DNA from: Porphyra umbilicalis
Lineage: Eukaryota > Rhodophyta > Bangiophyceae > Bangiales > Bangiaceae
Direction: 5' to 3'
Assembly: GCA_002049455.2 (NCBI GenBank)
Contig: KV918832.1
Span: 29,151-93,150 of the forward strand
Length of the DNA: 64,000 nt
This document shows, piece by piece, positions 1 to 11,915 of the stretch (positions are counted from its first letter, which is position 1; every line of letters starts with the position of its first letter). The notes beneath the pieces were generated by a model. The model was not told where the DNA came from. It made no database searches and saw only the letters and a program-made list of their open reading frames with translations. The translations under genes and the position numbers were made by a program.

Positions 1-147
1 CACGTTTGGTTTGCTGATGCAGCGGAGGCGGCCAGAGCCTGGCACGGATTCTCCTGAACAAGATCTCCTCCCGTTCACTCCGCTGTTCTCGAACGGAAGG
101 GTGACCGGAATCGGCTCCCGGCCAGACGGCCCGCGAACAGTACTCCT

Positions 148-489
148 GTGCTGACTCCCGTTCCATACGTCGCTTTTTTGACGCTGGACGAGACAGCGGC
201 CGCAAAGGTGGCCGCGAAGGCGCGCAAGCAGGCGAATGAGCGGGTTCGTGACCAGCGCGCGGCTGACAAGAAAGTGAAGGACGCTGCAGCTGCAATGACC
301 AAGCGTGCAAAGGTGGATGTCAATGAGGAGGAGATGCGTCGCGAGGCGTGGGTGCATATTGGAAGCGAAGTGTCACATGAGGCGGGCTGTCGTTTGCGGA
401 TGAGGGATTGGCTCTGCAATAGAGAGCGTCGGCACGTCGGGCGTGCGTATACATTGTGGGTGCAATGTGAGTCGCCGACCCACGTGTGA
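148..489 (+). CDS. Ala/Lys/Arg-rich coiled-coil ORF of the 4.2-kb unit
   Basis: I do not recognise this protein family. The open frame starts at a GTG, so the true start is unknown and may lie in an upstream exon. Residues 14-65 form a charged helix with alternating Ala and Lys/Arg/Glu (LDETAAAKVAAKARKQ near its start), typical of a coiled coil. The conserved part ends near the sequence SHEAGCRLRM. The second copy (4,348-4,887) keeps the same protein with a different tail, and the third copy (8,540-8,790) is broken by small indels. Charged C-terminal helices are common in the DNA-binding accessory proteins of DNA transposons, which may be its origin. Confidence 0.35.
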   Translation: MLTPVPYVAFLTLDETAAAKVAAKARKQANERVRDQRAADKKVKDAAAAMTKRAKVDVNEEEMRREAWVHIGSEVSHEAGCRLRMRDWLCNRERRHVGRAYTLWVQCESPTHV

Positions 490-959
490 TGTACCCACAC
501 CTTACCCACCTTCAGCGCCGCCAAGTGTCGAAATAACGGTCGACACGATTTGAGCTCTCCACATCTACGGCAACGGCACAGCAGCGCCCTCTGTGCGAGC
601 AACACCTTCCAACTGACCTCCACCCCAAGCACCATCACCCCTTCCCCCCTGGGGACACGCCCCGGCCGACCACATGACAGGGCGGCGGTAGATGGAGATT
701 GGATACAGTGGGCATAGTGCGACTTTTGGATGGAGGGGCGCCGGCAGTTGAGGGCGTGGGGTGCGGGGGGGTGACGGATCGGGGGGGTTTGGTGCAGGGT
801 GACAAAGGCAGCTTGTACGATGCAAGATGATGCGCTTTCTCGATACACACAAAACTGGAGACACAAGCGCCCGTGGTGGGCGCCAAGCATGAGCTGAGAC
901 GAGCGGTGGTGGCACAACTAGCGCCACGTGTGTGGCCACGCGGTCTTCACCGACCTGTA

Positions 960-2355
960 TTTAGCGTGGGTCGGATGACCCAGATAGCCACAAATGGGTT
1001 CCAAATGTGGGTACCGGCCGTTACGTGGCACGAAACGTGTCCCCGACCCACGCCACCGACCCACATTTGCCTTGCCTACGCTCGCAAATGGCAGCCAAAA
1101 CCCGTCGGCGACTGGCAGCCGCACCACTGCGCGTGCCCCCCGTATGTCCTCGTGTGCTTTGGCGGGGGGCGGCGAGTGAAGTGGCATGCGTCGGGGGCCA
1201 GCAACAGATGTAGCCACTTGTGCGGTGGGGGTGTGTCTGCTGCGAAGCGCGACTAGTTGCCTGCCAGTGCACGAGATTGAGCCGGGCAGGGATACGTTGG
1301 AGAGGGGGGCACGAGGAAGCAGAGCCGTGTGCCAAATTACCGCTGTCAGCGCATGGATGGCAGGGTCACAACATTTGACATGGCGCGGTCTCGCGTGAAT
1401 CGTGTGCACGACCACAAGAGTTGGGGAGGCGATCGGACCAGACGCGCATTTGAAAACGCCAATGAGTCAAGTATTGCTGACCTCCAAAATATGGCGGTTG
1501 CAGAGTAGTTGCAATCATTCAACAGCGTACATGGACCAATCGAAACGCTAGGAATCATGTGAGTTCCTTACACAGTCTCATCATGCAGCTCTGGGCGCTG
1601 GAAACGCACATCAGGATCTCAAGAAATCTGGAGAAATTTGTTGATCTCATGACAAGTCACTGGTCTCGCCCAGAACCCTCTCCGTGCCCTCTTCAGGCCC
1701 AAGCAAGCGGCCCAAAAATCTCAGGAATTCTCATTGTGGGTTGCAATGGTCTGCGTGACCCCTGCAAGACACGTTGATTGGCTTGCAAGATTACTGGCGG
1801 CAACTCTCAGCCAATAGTACGATCGTGGCTTGTCGAACAGCCAATCCGACTTCATTTCTATGCTGTGTCGTCGGCTCTGCCTGCCTTCTCTCTGCAACCG
1901 CCATTTTTTGGAGGTAAGCAATACTCTGATTCACCATAAGCATTTTTCTGATCTAAATGGGCGTCCAGGGCCACTCATGGGAATTTGTTACTGGGAAGTA
2001 CTGGTACAGGCCCCTTTTGCGGGCATTTTGCAGCCAACGAATTGAGACCCTTCAGAGCAAGCAGAGAGCATGAGCTTGCTCGTGGGACTCTCCCGGGCGG
2101 TTCTTTTTTTTTCACAGGGGATGAGGAAAACGCCTCTTGGTGCACCAGTTGGGAAAAGCTTGTGCTGGACGGATAATGTTCAGTACGAAAGCTATACACT
2201 TGGGACTAGTCCCAGCCCTGGGGATCACTTTGTTTTTCTCATGATATTATTCCGCAGTTATGGCCTGATCAAGTCGTTCCTAGCAGTCGTGCCTCTCACT
2301 GCGGTCGACCGTCGTCCGGTGCGGGCAACGCGCCCACGCCCGAGCGCCACCGCCA
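960..2355. repeat. Arm shared by the 4.2-kb units and the Harbinger copies
   Basis: This segment recurs at about 5,155-6,550, 9,345-10,755 and, missing its first ~100 bases, 13,711-15,010, always in the same orientation. It starts in a tract containing GTGGGTCGGATGACCCAG and ends in a proline-rich coding stretch, where the units and the Harbinger copies part company. It carries a plausible splice donor (GTGAGT after GGAATCAT at 1,552-1,559). It also has two acceptor-like tracts, one a long T run ending in CACAG near 2,117 and the other ending in CCGCAG. These fit an intron-containing transposon gene. Confidence 0.75.
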
Positions 2356-3146
2356 ACGCGGCAAACGAATCCGTAGGGGCATGCGGGACGAGACCGAGAC
2401 CCCTGCCCGCGTTGCGTTCCCCATAGGTACGGGGAGACACCTGTCAGTTCGTGATCGTGCTGGCGTTTTCAAGCGCGACGGGTGCGCCCCTGCGACTCCG
2501 TGCGGGTGGTCCGGGAACGGCGCCGTTGTGGGGGCGCCCCCCCTTCCGCGGCCCGCCAGGCCGCCCCCGCGACATGGGCGTCTCCCCTGCAGTGTCGCCA
2601 AACCGTCGGCGCTTGGCGGAGCCGACATGGCCGGCTGTGTGCCACTGAGATCAGGGGCCACGCCTCTCCCTGGCGAGGCGTCCGCCGCCCCGGCAAAAAA
2701 AACACAAAAACAAAGATCCGCAGGGATCCAAAAAGCAAGGTACGCCGCCGCTCAGCGCGGCGGCCGCGGCACCGTCGACAGACCGCCCGGCCGGTCGTCC
2801 GACGCGCCCCTCCCGTCCCGCCGTTGGCGGCGGCGCCGTCGGCGCCTTTGCGCGGGCCACCGCCGACGCGCGCGGTTGGCCGCCATCGCGTCGGACCGCG
2901 GCGAGCGTCGCGAAAGGGTGCCCCCCCACCCCAACCCCCTCCAATTCCTAGACACGGGTCCCCTGGCGCTGGGCGCGCCGCGACCGCGACCGCCACGCGG
3001 GAGCGGGCGGCGGGTTGCGCGGGGCACATCGTAAGCAACCGATCTCCTCATCGAGTTACTGACCAGCGGCCGCATATGCAGCGTCAGCGCCGGCTCCATC
3101 GTCTTCCTCGTCGTCGTCATGGGCGCCGTTGGACGCGTCTTCGTCG

Positions 3147-3488
3147 TCATGGGCGGCAATGACACGCCACGCGGCCAGTGTGGCGGCGCCTCGGCGTCGT
3201 AGTCCTCGACAGCAGCCGTCCTCGCACCACCAACGACGCCAGCTGCGTTCGCGTCTTCCTGCGACGTCCGGTGTGCGGGGTCAGCGAGTTGCGGGTCCTG
3301 CCGTCCGTAAGCCGCGGCCCGTTGAACGCCCGGTCTCCCTGCGCCATGTAGACGTCGCACACGATCATCATCTCCTCCACCCACTCGGCCCGATGGCCTG
3401 CATTGAGGCCGGGCACGACGACCACGGGCTCCTCGTCGTCGCCCGATGTGGTCGTTGCACCGATGTTGATGTGCTGCCTAATCTTCAT
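3147..3488 (-). CDS. Unrecognised ORF in the right arm of the 4.2-kb unit
   Basis: This 113-codon frame has balanced composition around residues 15-60, including GHRAEWVEEMMIVCDVYMAQ, unlike the low-complexity frames beside it. The same peptide appears at 7,249-7,680 in copy 2, but there it is split between frames by indels. No domain is recognised. It could be an exon of the element's own gene or a captured host fragment. Conservation between two very similar tandem copies adds little evidence of function. Confidence 0.2.
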   Translation of the reverse strand: MKIRQHINIGATTTSGDDEEPVVVVPGLNAGHRAEWVEEMMIVCDVYMAQGDRAFNGPRLTDGRTRNSLTPHTGRRRKTRTQLASLVVRGRLLSRTTTPRRRHTGRVACHCRP

Positions 3489-4200
3489 GGTAACACGCTA
3501 TTTTGTGAACGTGTTTTATCCTTTGACCGGTCGCGAACTGGTTCCCGGTTTGTAGGTCGCGCTCTCCGCGGTGTAGTTTGGGTAGAGAACGAGTCGATAG
3601 AACATGGAGAGATGACATGCAGGAAAGAGGGGCAGCTTACCCGTTTTCGTGTGTTAATGATGGGCGACTGGCTGTCTCTGTGTGTCTCATAGTTTTTATA
3701 TTGTCACTATGGTGTGTAGCATGGGCATCTTAGCGCAGGAGCTGGGCGACATGCTCAAGCACATGCCACTGTCTTCTGTTTTATGAGATGGTCTGGGTCG
3801 CTTCCATTGCAGCGCACCTGGTGCAAACAAACCAGGGGCCTTGTTATTGAGACGGACCTGCGGCCGCTGTCGAGTTTCACAGCAGTGGAGGCAGCTCAGC
3901 ACTGCGGGTAGGACGTGCGACTGTCGCCACAGATGCAGCGGGGTGCACCCTGCAGCGAGGACTTCGTGTTTGTATCGCGTCGTTGCCTGACGCACAGCAC
4001 ACGTCCGCGGACAGAGTACAATGTAGGAATCAGCTCTCCCCGTGCGTCCAATGCGCCGGCCTTACGTTCTCAACGAGGCACAATTGCTTGGTCCTCACGG
4101 CATCTGGCCGTAGGTGTCTCCTGGTGAGCGGGAGATGGGCAGTTTAACGCAATCTAGTGCGCCCATTGGCCCATTGTAGGCACAGCATGAGAAAGGACCT

Positions 4201-7200
4201 CACGTTTGGTTTGCTGATGCAGCGGAGGCGGCCAGAGCCTGGCACGGATTCTCCTGAACAAGATCTCCTCCCGTTCACTCCGCTGTTCTCGAACGGAAGG
4301 GTGACCGGAATCGGCTCCCGGCCAGACGGCCCGCGAACAGTACTCCTGTGCTGACTCCCGTTCCATACGTCGCTTTTTTGACGCTGGACGAGACAGCGGC
4401 CGCAAAGGTGGCCGCGAAGGCGCGCAAGCAGGCGAATGAGCGGGTTCGTGACCAGCGCGCGGCTGACAAGAAAGTGAAGGACGCTGCAGCTGCAATGACC
4501 AAGCGTGCAAAGGTGGATGTCAATGAGGAGGAGATGCGTCGCGAGGCGTGGGTGCATATTGGAAGCGAAGTGTCACATGAGGCGGGCTGTCGTTTGCGGA
4601 TGATGGGATTGGCTCTGCCAATAGAGAGCGTCGGCACAACGGGCGTGCGTATACATTGTGGGTGCAATGTGAGTCGCCGACCCACGTGTGATGTACCCCA
4701 CCTTACCCACTTCAGCGCCGCCAAGTGTCGAAATAACGGTCGACACGATTTGAGCTCTCCACATCTACGGCAACGGCACAGCAGCGCCCTCTGTGCGAGC
4801 AACACCTTCCAACTGACCTCCACCCCAAGCACCATCACCCTTCCCCCTGGGGACACGCCCGGCCGACACATGACAGGGCGGCGGTAGATGGAGATTGGAT
4901 ACAGTGGGCATAGTGCGACTTTTGGATGGAGGGGCGCCGGCAGTTGAGGGCGTGGGGTGCGGGGGGGTGACGGCATCGGGGGGGGTATGGTGCAGGTTGA
5001 CAAAGGCAGCTTGTACGGTGCAAGATGATGCGCTTTCTCGATACACACAAACTGGAGACACAAGCGCCCGTGGTGGGCGCCAAGCATGAGCTGAGACGAG
5101 CGGTGGTGTCACAACTAGCGCCACGTGTGTGGCCACGCGGTCTTCACCGACCTGTATTTAGCGTGGGTCGGATGACCCAGATAGCCACAAATGGGTTCCA
5201 AATGTGGGTACCGGCCGTTACGTGGCACGAAACGTGTCCCCGACCACGCACCGACCCACATTTGCCTTGCCTACGCTCGCAAATGGCAGCCAAAACCCGT
5301 CGGCGACTGGCAGCCGCACCACTGCGCGTGCCCCCGTATGTCTCGTGTGCTTTGGCGGGGGGCGGCGAGTGAAGTGGCATGCGTCGGGGGCCAGCACAGA
5401 TGTAGCACTTGTGCGGTGGGGGTGTGTCTGCTGCGAAGCGCGACTAGTTGCCTGCCAGTGCACGAGATTGAGCCGGGCAGGGATACGTTGGAGAGGGGGG
5501 CACGAGGAAGCAGAGCCGTGTGCCAAATTACCGCTGTCAGCGCATGGATGGCAGGGTCACAACATTTGACATGGCGCGGTCTCGCGTGAATCGTGTGCAC
5601 GACCACAAGAGTTGGGGAGGCGATCGGACCAGACGCGCATTTGAAAACGCCAATGAGTCAAGTATTGCTGACCTCCAAAATATGGCGGTTGCAGAGTAGT
5701 TGCAATCATTCAACAGCGTACATGGACCAATCGAAACGCTAGGAATCATGTGAGTTCCTTACACAGTCTCATCATGCAGCTCTGGGCGCTGGAAACGCAC
5801 ATCAGGATCTCAAGAAATCTGGAGAAATTTGTTGATCTCATGACAAGTCACTGGTCTCGCCCAGAACCTCTCCGTGCCCTCTTCAGGCCCAAGCAAGCGG
5901 CCCAAAAATTCAGGAATTCTCATTGTGGGTTGCAATGGCTCTGCGTGACCCTGCAAGACACGTTGATTGGCTTGCAAGATTACTGGCGGCAACTCTCAGC
6001 CAATAGTACGATCGTGGCTTGTCGAACAGCCAATCCGACTTCATTTCTATGCTGTGGTCGTCGGCTCTGGCCTGCCTTCTCTCTGCAACCGCCATTTTTT
6101 GGAGGTAAGCAATACTCTGATTCACCATAAGCATTTTTCTGATCTAAATGGGCGTTCCAGGGCCACTCATGGGAATTTTGTTACTGGGAAGTACTGGTAC
6201 AGGCCCTTTTGCGGGCATTTTGCAGCCAACGAATTGAGACCCTTCAGAGCAAGCAGAGAGCATGAGCTTGCTCGTGGGACTCTCCCGAGGCGGTTCTTTT
6301 TTTTTTTCACAGGGGATGAGGAAAACGCCTCTTGGTGCACCAGTTGGGAAAAGCTTGTGCTGGACGGATAATGTTCAGTACGAAGCGATTCATTTGGGGA
6401 CTAGTCCCAGCCCTGGGGGATCACTTTGTTATTTCTCATGATATTTTCCGCAGTTATGGCCTGATCAAGTCGTTCCTAGCAGTCGTGCCTCTCACTGCGG
6501 TCGACCGTCGTCCGGTGCGGGCAACGCGCTCACGCCCGAGCGCCACCTCCAACGCGGCAAACGAATCCGTAGGGGCATGCGGGACGAGACCGAGACCCCT
6601 GCCGCGTTGCGTTTCCCCCATAGGTACGGGGAGACACCTGTCAGTTCGTGATCGTGCTGGCGTTTTCAAGCGCGACGGGGTGCGCCCCCTGCGACTCCGT
6701 GCGGGTGGTCCGGGAACGGCGCCGTTGTGGGGGCGCCCCTTCCGCGGCCCGCCAGGCCGCCCCCGCGACATGGGCGTCTCCCCTGCCAGTGTCGCCAAAC
6801 CGTCGGCGCTTGGCGGAGCCGACATGGCGGCTGTGTGCCACTGAGATCAGGGGCCACGCCTTCCCCTGGCGAGGCGTCCGCCGCCCCCGGCAAAAAAACA
6901 CAAAACAAAGATCCGAGGGATCCAAAAGCAAGGTACGCCGCCGCTCAGCGCGGCGGCCGCGGCACCGTCGACAGACCGCCCGGCCGGTCGTCCGACCGCC
7001 CCTCCCGTCCGCCGTTGGCGGCGGCGCCGTCGGCGCCTTTGCGCGGGCCACCGCCGACGCGCGCGGTTGGCCGCCATCGCGTCGGACCGCGGCGAGCGTC
7101 GCGAAAGGGTGCCCCCCCACCCCAACCCCCTCCAATTCCTAGACACGGGTCCCCTGGCGCTGGGCGCGGCCGCGACCGCGACCCGCCACGCGGGAGCGGG

Positions 7201-8391
7201 CGGCGGGTTGCGCGGGGCACATCGTAAGCAACCGATCTCCTCATCGAGTTACTGACCAGCGGCCGCATATGCAGCGTCAGCGCCGGCTCCATCGTTTTCC
7301 TCGTCGTCGTCATGGGCGCCGTTGGACGCGTCTTCGTCGTCATGGGCGGCCAATGGAACGCCACGCGGCCAGTGTGGCGGCTGCCTCGGCGTCGTAGTCC
7401 TCGACAGCAGCCGTCCTCGCACCACAACGACGCCAGCTGCGTTCGCGTCTTCCTGCGACGTCCGGTGTGCGGGGTCAGCGAGTTGCGGGTCCTGCCGTCC
7501 GTAAGCCGCGGCCCGTTGAACGCCCGGTCTCCCTGCGCCATGTAGACGTCGCACACGATCATCATCTCCTCCACCCACTCGGCCCGATGGCCTGCATTGA
7601 GGCGGGCACAACGACCCGGGCTCCTCGTCGTCGCCCGATGTGGTCGTTGCACCGATGTTGATGTGCTGCCTAATCTTCATGGTAACACGCTATTTTGTGA
7701 ACGTGTTTTATCCTTTGACCGGTCGCGAACTGGTTCCCGGTTTGTAGGTCGCGCTCTCCGCGGTGTAGTTTGGGTAGAGAACGAGTCGATAGAACATGGA
7801 GAGATGACATGCAGGAAAGAGGGGCAGCTTACCCGTTTTCGTGTGTTAATGATGGGCGACTGGCTGTCTCTGTGTGTCTCATAGTTTTTATATTGTCACT
7901 ATGGTGTGTAGCATGGGCATCTTAGCGCAGGAGCTGGGCGACATGCTCAAGCACATGCCACTGTCTTCTGTTTTATGAGATGGTCTGGGTCGCTTCCATT
8001 GCAGCGCACCTGGTGCAAACAAACCAGAGGGCTTGTTATTGAGACGGACCTGCGGCCGCTGTCGAGTTTCACAGCAGTGGAGGCAGCTCAGCACTGCGGG
8101 TAGGACGTGCGACTGTCGCCACAGATGCAGCGGGGTGCACCCTGCAGCGAGGACTTCGTGTTTGTATCGCGTCGTTGCCTGACGCACAGCACACGTCCGC
8201 GGACAGAGTACAATGTAGGAATCAGCTCTCCCCGTGCGTCCAATGCGCCGGCCTTACGTTCTCAACGAGGCACAATTGCTTGGTCCTCACGGCATCTGGC
8301 CGTAGGTGTCTCCTGGTGAGGGGAGATGGGCAGTTTAACGCAATCTAGTGCGCCCATTGGCCCATTGTAGGCACAGCATGAGAAAGGACCT
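4201..8391. repeat. 4.2-kb tandem unit, copy 2
   Basis: This is a full-length direct repeat of positions 1-4,200. Its length differs from copy 1 by only about nine bases, mostly from one-base indels in homopolymers. It keeps the coiled-coil ORF (4,348-4,887), the shared arm (about 5,155-6,550) and the GC-rich right arm. The very high identity points to recent duplication or ongoing homogenisation. Confidence 0.9.
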
Positions 8392-10755
8392 CACGTTTGG
8401 TTTGCTGATGCAGCGGAGGCGGCCAGAGCCTGGCACGGATTCTCCTGAACAAGATCTCTCCCGTTCACTCCGCTGTTCTCGAACGGAAGGGTGACCGGAA
8501 TCGGCTCCCGGCAGACGGCCCGCCGAACAGTACTCCTGTGCTGACTCCCGTTCCATACGTCGCTTTTTTGACGCTGGACGAGAAGCGGCCGCAAAGGTGG
8601 CCGCGAAGGCGCGCAAGCAGGCGAATGAGCGGGTTTCGTGACCAGCGCGCGGCTGACAGAAAGTGAAGGACGCTGCAGCTGCAATGACCAAGCGTGCAAA
8701 GGTGGATGTCAATGAGGAGGAGATGCGTCGCGAGGCGTGGGTGCATATTGGAAGCGAAGTGTCACATGAGGCGGGCTGTCGTTTGCGGATGACGGGATTG
8801 GCTCTCATAGAGAGCGTCGGCACAACGGGCGTGCGTTAACTTGTGGGTGCAATGTGAGTCGCGACCCACGTGTGATGTACCACACCTTACCACCTTCCAG
8901 CGCCGCCAAGTGTCGAAATAACGGTCCGACCGATTTGAGCTCTCCACATCTACCGGCAACGGCACAGCAGCGCCCTCTGTGCGAGCAACACCTTCCAACT
9001 GACCTCCACCCCAAGCCATCACCCCTTCCCCCTGGGACACGCCCGGCCGACCACATGACAGGGCGGCGGTAGATGGAGATTGGATACAGTGGGCATAGTG
9101 CGACTTTTGGATGGAGGGGCGCCGGGCAGTTTGAGGGCGTGGGGTGCGGGGGGGTGACGGCATCGGGGGGGGTTTGGTGCAGGGTGACAAAGGCAGCTTG
9201 TACGGTGAAGATGATGCGCTTTTCGATACACACAAAACTGGAGACACAGCGCCCGTGGTGGGCGCCAAGCATGAGCTGAGACGAGCGGTGGTGGCACAAC
9301 TAGCGCCACGTGTGTGGCCACGCGGTCTTCACCGACCTGTATTTAGCGTGGGTCGGATGACCCAGATAGCCACAAATGGGTTCCAAATGTGGGTACCGGC
9401 CGTTACGTGGCACGAAACGTGTCCCCGACCCACGCCACCGACCCACATTTGCCTTGCCTACGATCGCTAATGGCAGCCAAAACCCGTCGGCGACTGGCAG
9501 CCGCACCACTGCGCGTGCCCCCCGTATCTCCTTGTGTGCTTTGGCGGGGGGCGGCGAGTGAAGTGGCATGGGTTGGGGGCCAGCAGCAGATGGAGCCACT
9601 TGTGCGGTGGGGGTGTGTCTGCTGCGAAGCGCGACTAGTTGCATGCCAGTGCACGAGATTGAGCCGGGCAGGGATACGTTGGAGAGGGGGGCACGAGGAA
9701 GCAGAGCCGTGTGCCAAATTACCGCTGTCAGCGCATGGATGGCAGGGTCACAATATTTGACATGGCGCGGTCTCGCGTGAATCGTGTGCACGACCACAAG
9801 AGTTGGGGAGGCGATCGGACCAGACGCGCATCTGAAAACGCCAATGAGTCAAATATTGCTGACCTCCAAAATATGGCGGTTGCAGACTGGTTGCAATCAT
9901 TCAACAGCGTACGTGGACCAATCGAAACGCTAGGAATCATGTGAGTTCCTTACACAGTCTCCTCATGCAGCTCTGGGCGCTGGAAACGCACATCAGGATC
10001 TCAAGAAATTTGGAGAAACTTGTTGATCTCATGACAAATCACAGGTCTGGCCCAGAACCCTCTCCGTGCTCTCTTCAGGCCCAAGCAAGCGGCCCAAATA
10101 TCTAAGGAATTCTCATTGTGGGTTGCAATGGCTCTGCGTGACCCCTGCAAGACACGTTGATTGGCTTGCAAGATTACTGGCGGCAACTCTCAGCCAATAG
10201 TACGATCGTGTCTTGTCGAACAGCCAATCCGACTTCATTTCTATGCTGTGTCGTCGGCTCTGCCTGCCTTCTCTCTGCAACCGCCATTTTTTTGGAGGTC
10301 AGCAATACTCTGATTCACCATAAGCATTCTTCTGATCGAAATGGGCGATCCAGGGCCACTCATGGGAATTTTGTTCCTGGGAAGTACTGGTACAGGCCCC
10401 TTTTTGCGGGCATTTTGCAGCCCACGAATTGAGACCCTTCAGAGCAAGCAGAGAGCATGAGCTTGTGGTGGGACTCTCCCGGGGCGGTTCTTTTTTTTTT
10501 CACAGGGGATGAGGAAAACGCCTCTTGGTGCACCAGTTGGGAAAAGCTTGTGCTGGACGGATAATGTTCAGTACGAAAGCTAGACACTTGGGGGCTAGTC
10601 CCAGCCCTGGGGGATCACTTGTTTTTCTCATAATATTGTTCCGCAGTTATGGCCTGATCAAGTCGTTCCTAGTAGTCGTGCCTCTCACTGCGGTCGAACG
10701 TCGTCCGGTGCGGGCAACGCGCCCACGCCCGAGCCGTCACCGCCAACGCGGCAAA
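8392..10755. repeat. 4.2-kb tandem unit, copy 3, partial
   Basis: The third unit begins in phase with the array and follows copies 1 and 2 to about unit position 2,355. There, within a Pro/Thr-rich coding stretch, it continues into the coiled-coil protein and transposase of a Harbinger element instead of the GC-rich right arm. Copy 3 is therefore the junction between the array and the transposon. Confidence 0.85.
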
Positions 10756-10756
10756 C

Positions 10757-11054
10757 GAGCGGGCGGGGGGACACCACTGCTCCACCCGGCTCGCCAGGCA
10801 GCAGCAAAAGCACGCCAACTCGGCGAGGGCGGGCGTAAGCGGTGCGGGGCGAGACGGGAGCAGCTGAAAAGAAGAAGATTGAGCTGGGTGAGCGTCGATT
10901 GAACCAGAGGTCAGCTGCACGACGAAGAGATGGCGCGTCGAGATCGTTTGAGAAAGAGATGCGTCAGCGCATTGACCGCCGCGACGAAGAGCAGCGCGAG
11001 GAGAGAGCCGCACTTTTACAAGTTGTTTCCTCCTTGGTGAGAAAGATGGGGTAG
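10757..11054 (+). pseudogene. Harbinger accessory (ORF1-type) protein, C-terminal part, copy A
   Basis: The tail encodes a charged helix ending in ALLQVVSSLVRKMG, the same as in copy B. Compared with copy B it lacks a block of about 60-70 bases that encodes an acidic stretch (EEDDVVDLLEDSEKRRW) and has small indels that shift frame, so it is probably non-functional. The better version is at 14,912-15,367. Confidence 0.5.
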
Positions 11055-11915
11055 GCTGCGCTTTGTCTTTTCTATGTCTCTGGGATTTCGATCGTTACGG
11101 CCGTGCTCACCCCCCACTCGCCAGCCGGGCACCACCATGCCATCAACAAATGCAATGCCCGTCGCACCCCGCAACACCACAGGAGAGTTGCGTCGCCGCG
11201 CCGGCCTCAACCGACCCCACTGCCGCGCCAGCCGCGGCGGCGCCCCCCTCCCCCGCCATCTGCGTGCGCCACGTAGATACCGCCAAGTGCTGTGGGGCGG
11301 CCATGAATTGCAAGCCACGGAGGCCTGAGCAAACTGCATCTTACGTGCCAAAGCCGCACGTGCGCCCGAGGTGCTGCCGCCGCGTGCCGCCGCCGCGCTG
11401 AACAGGCGTCGGCCATGGCTGTGGCCGCCGACGCAATGGCGCGGCCGCCGTCAGGTCGTAGAGTGGCGGCTGCTGCTACGGAGCGGCCTCGTGGACGGCC
11501 GCAGGTGAGGATTAATGCGGATGGCCGGCGGCTGTGGCCGGCGGCCCGCCGCGCTGGACATGGCGGTGGCGGCCGGCGGCAAGGCGTGCGGCCGAGCGGC
11601 GCCCGCCCACCGGGTGCGGCGCGGGCGGGGGGGCGGGGGGGCCGGGGGGGGCCGGTGGCCGCCCCGGGGCCGTGGCAGCGGGCGGTGGGCGGCCGGCTGT
11701 AGTCGCCAGGCCTGAGCGCAGGTGCGGCGAGAGGACCTCTCGCGCCTCCGTGGCCGCGCCGGTGAGCGCGCCGGCGGGCGCCGAACCCCTCGCATCCGGA
11801 AACGTGCTCCATCCGACCAAGCACAGCAACTGCAGACCGCTGCCGGTGGCCATGCCCAGCCGCACGCTGATGGCGCCGAGTACCGTAAATTGGGGCCACA
11901 GAGCGTTGTTGATGA

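Larger units (their letters stand above)
1..4200. repeat. 4.2-kb tandem unit, copy 1
   Basis: The sequence at position 1 recurs at 4,201 and again at 8,392, so the unit is 4.19-4.20 kb in direct head-to-tail order. Copy 1 matches copy 2 over its whole length, with differences that are mostly one-base gains or losses in C, G or A runs. The unit has three parts. Positions 1-960 hold a short coiled-coil ORF. Positions about 960-2,355 are an arm shared with the Harbinger elements downstream. Positions about 2,355-4,200 are a GC-rich right arm found only in copies 1 and 2 here. No reverse transcriptase, integrase or transposase motif is visible, so the unit is probably a non-autonomous transposon derivative or a segmental tandem duplication. 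Confidence 0.9.

Noticed and set aside
1-8391. The 4.2-kb direct repeats as long terminal repeats of a retroelement
   Set aside because: The units abut each other with no internal region and no gag, protease, reverse transcriptase or integrase motif was seen.
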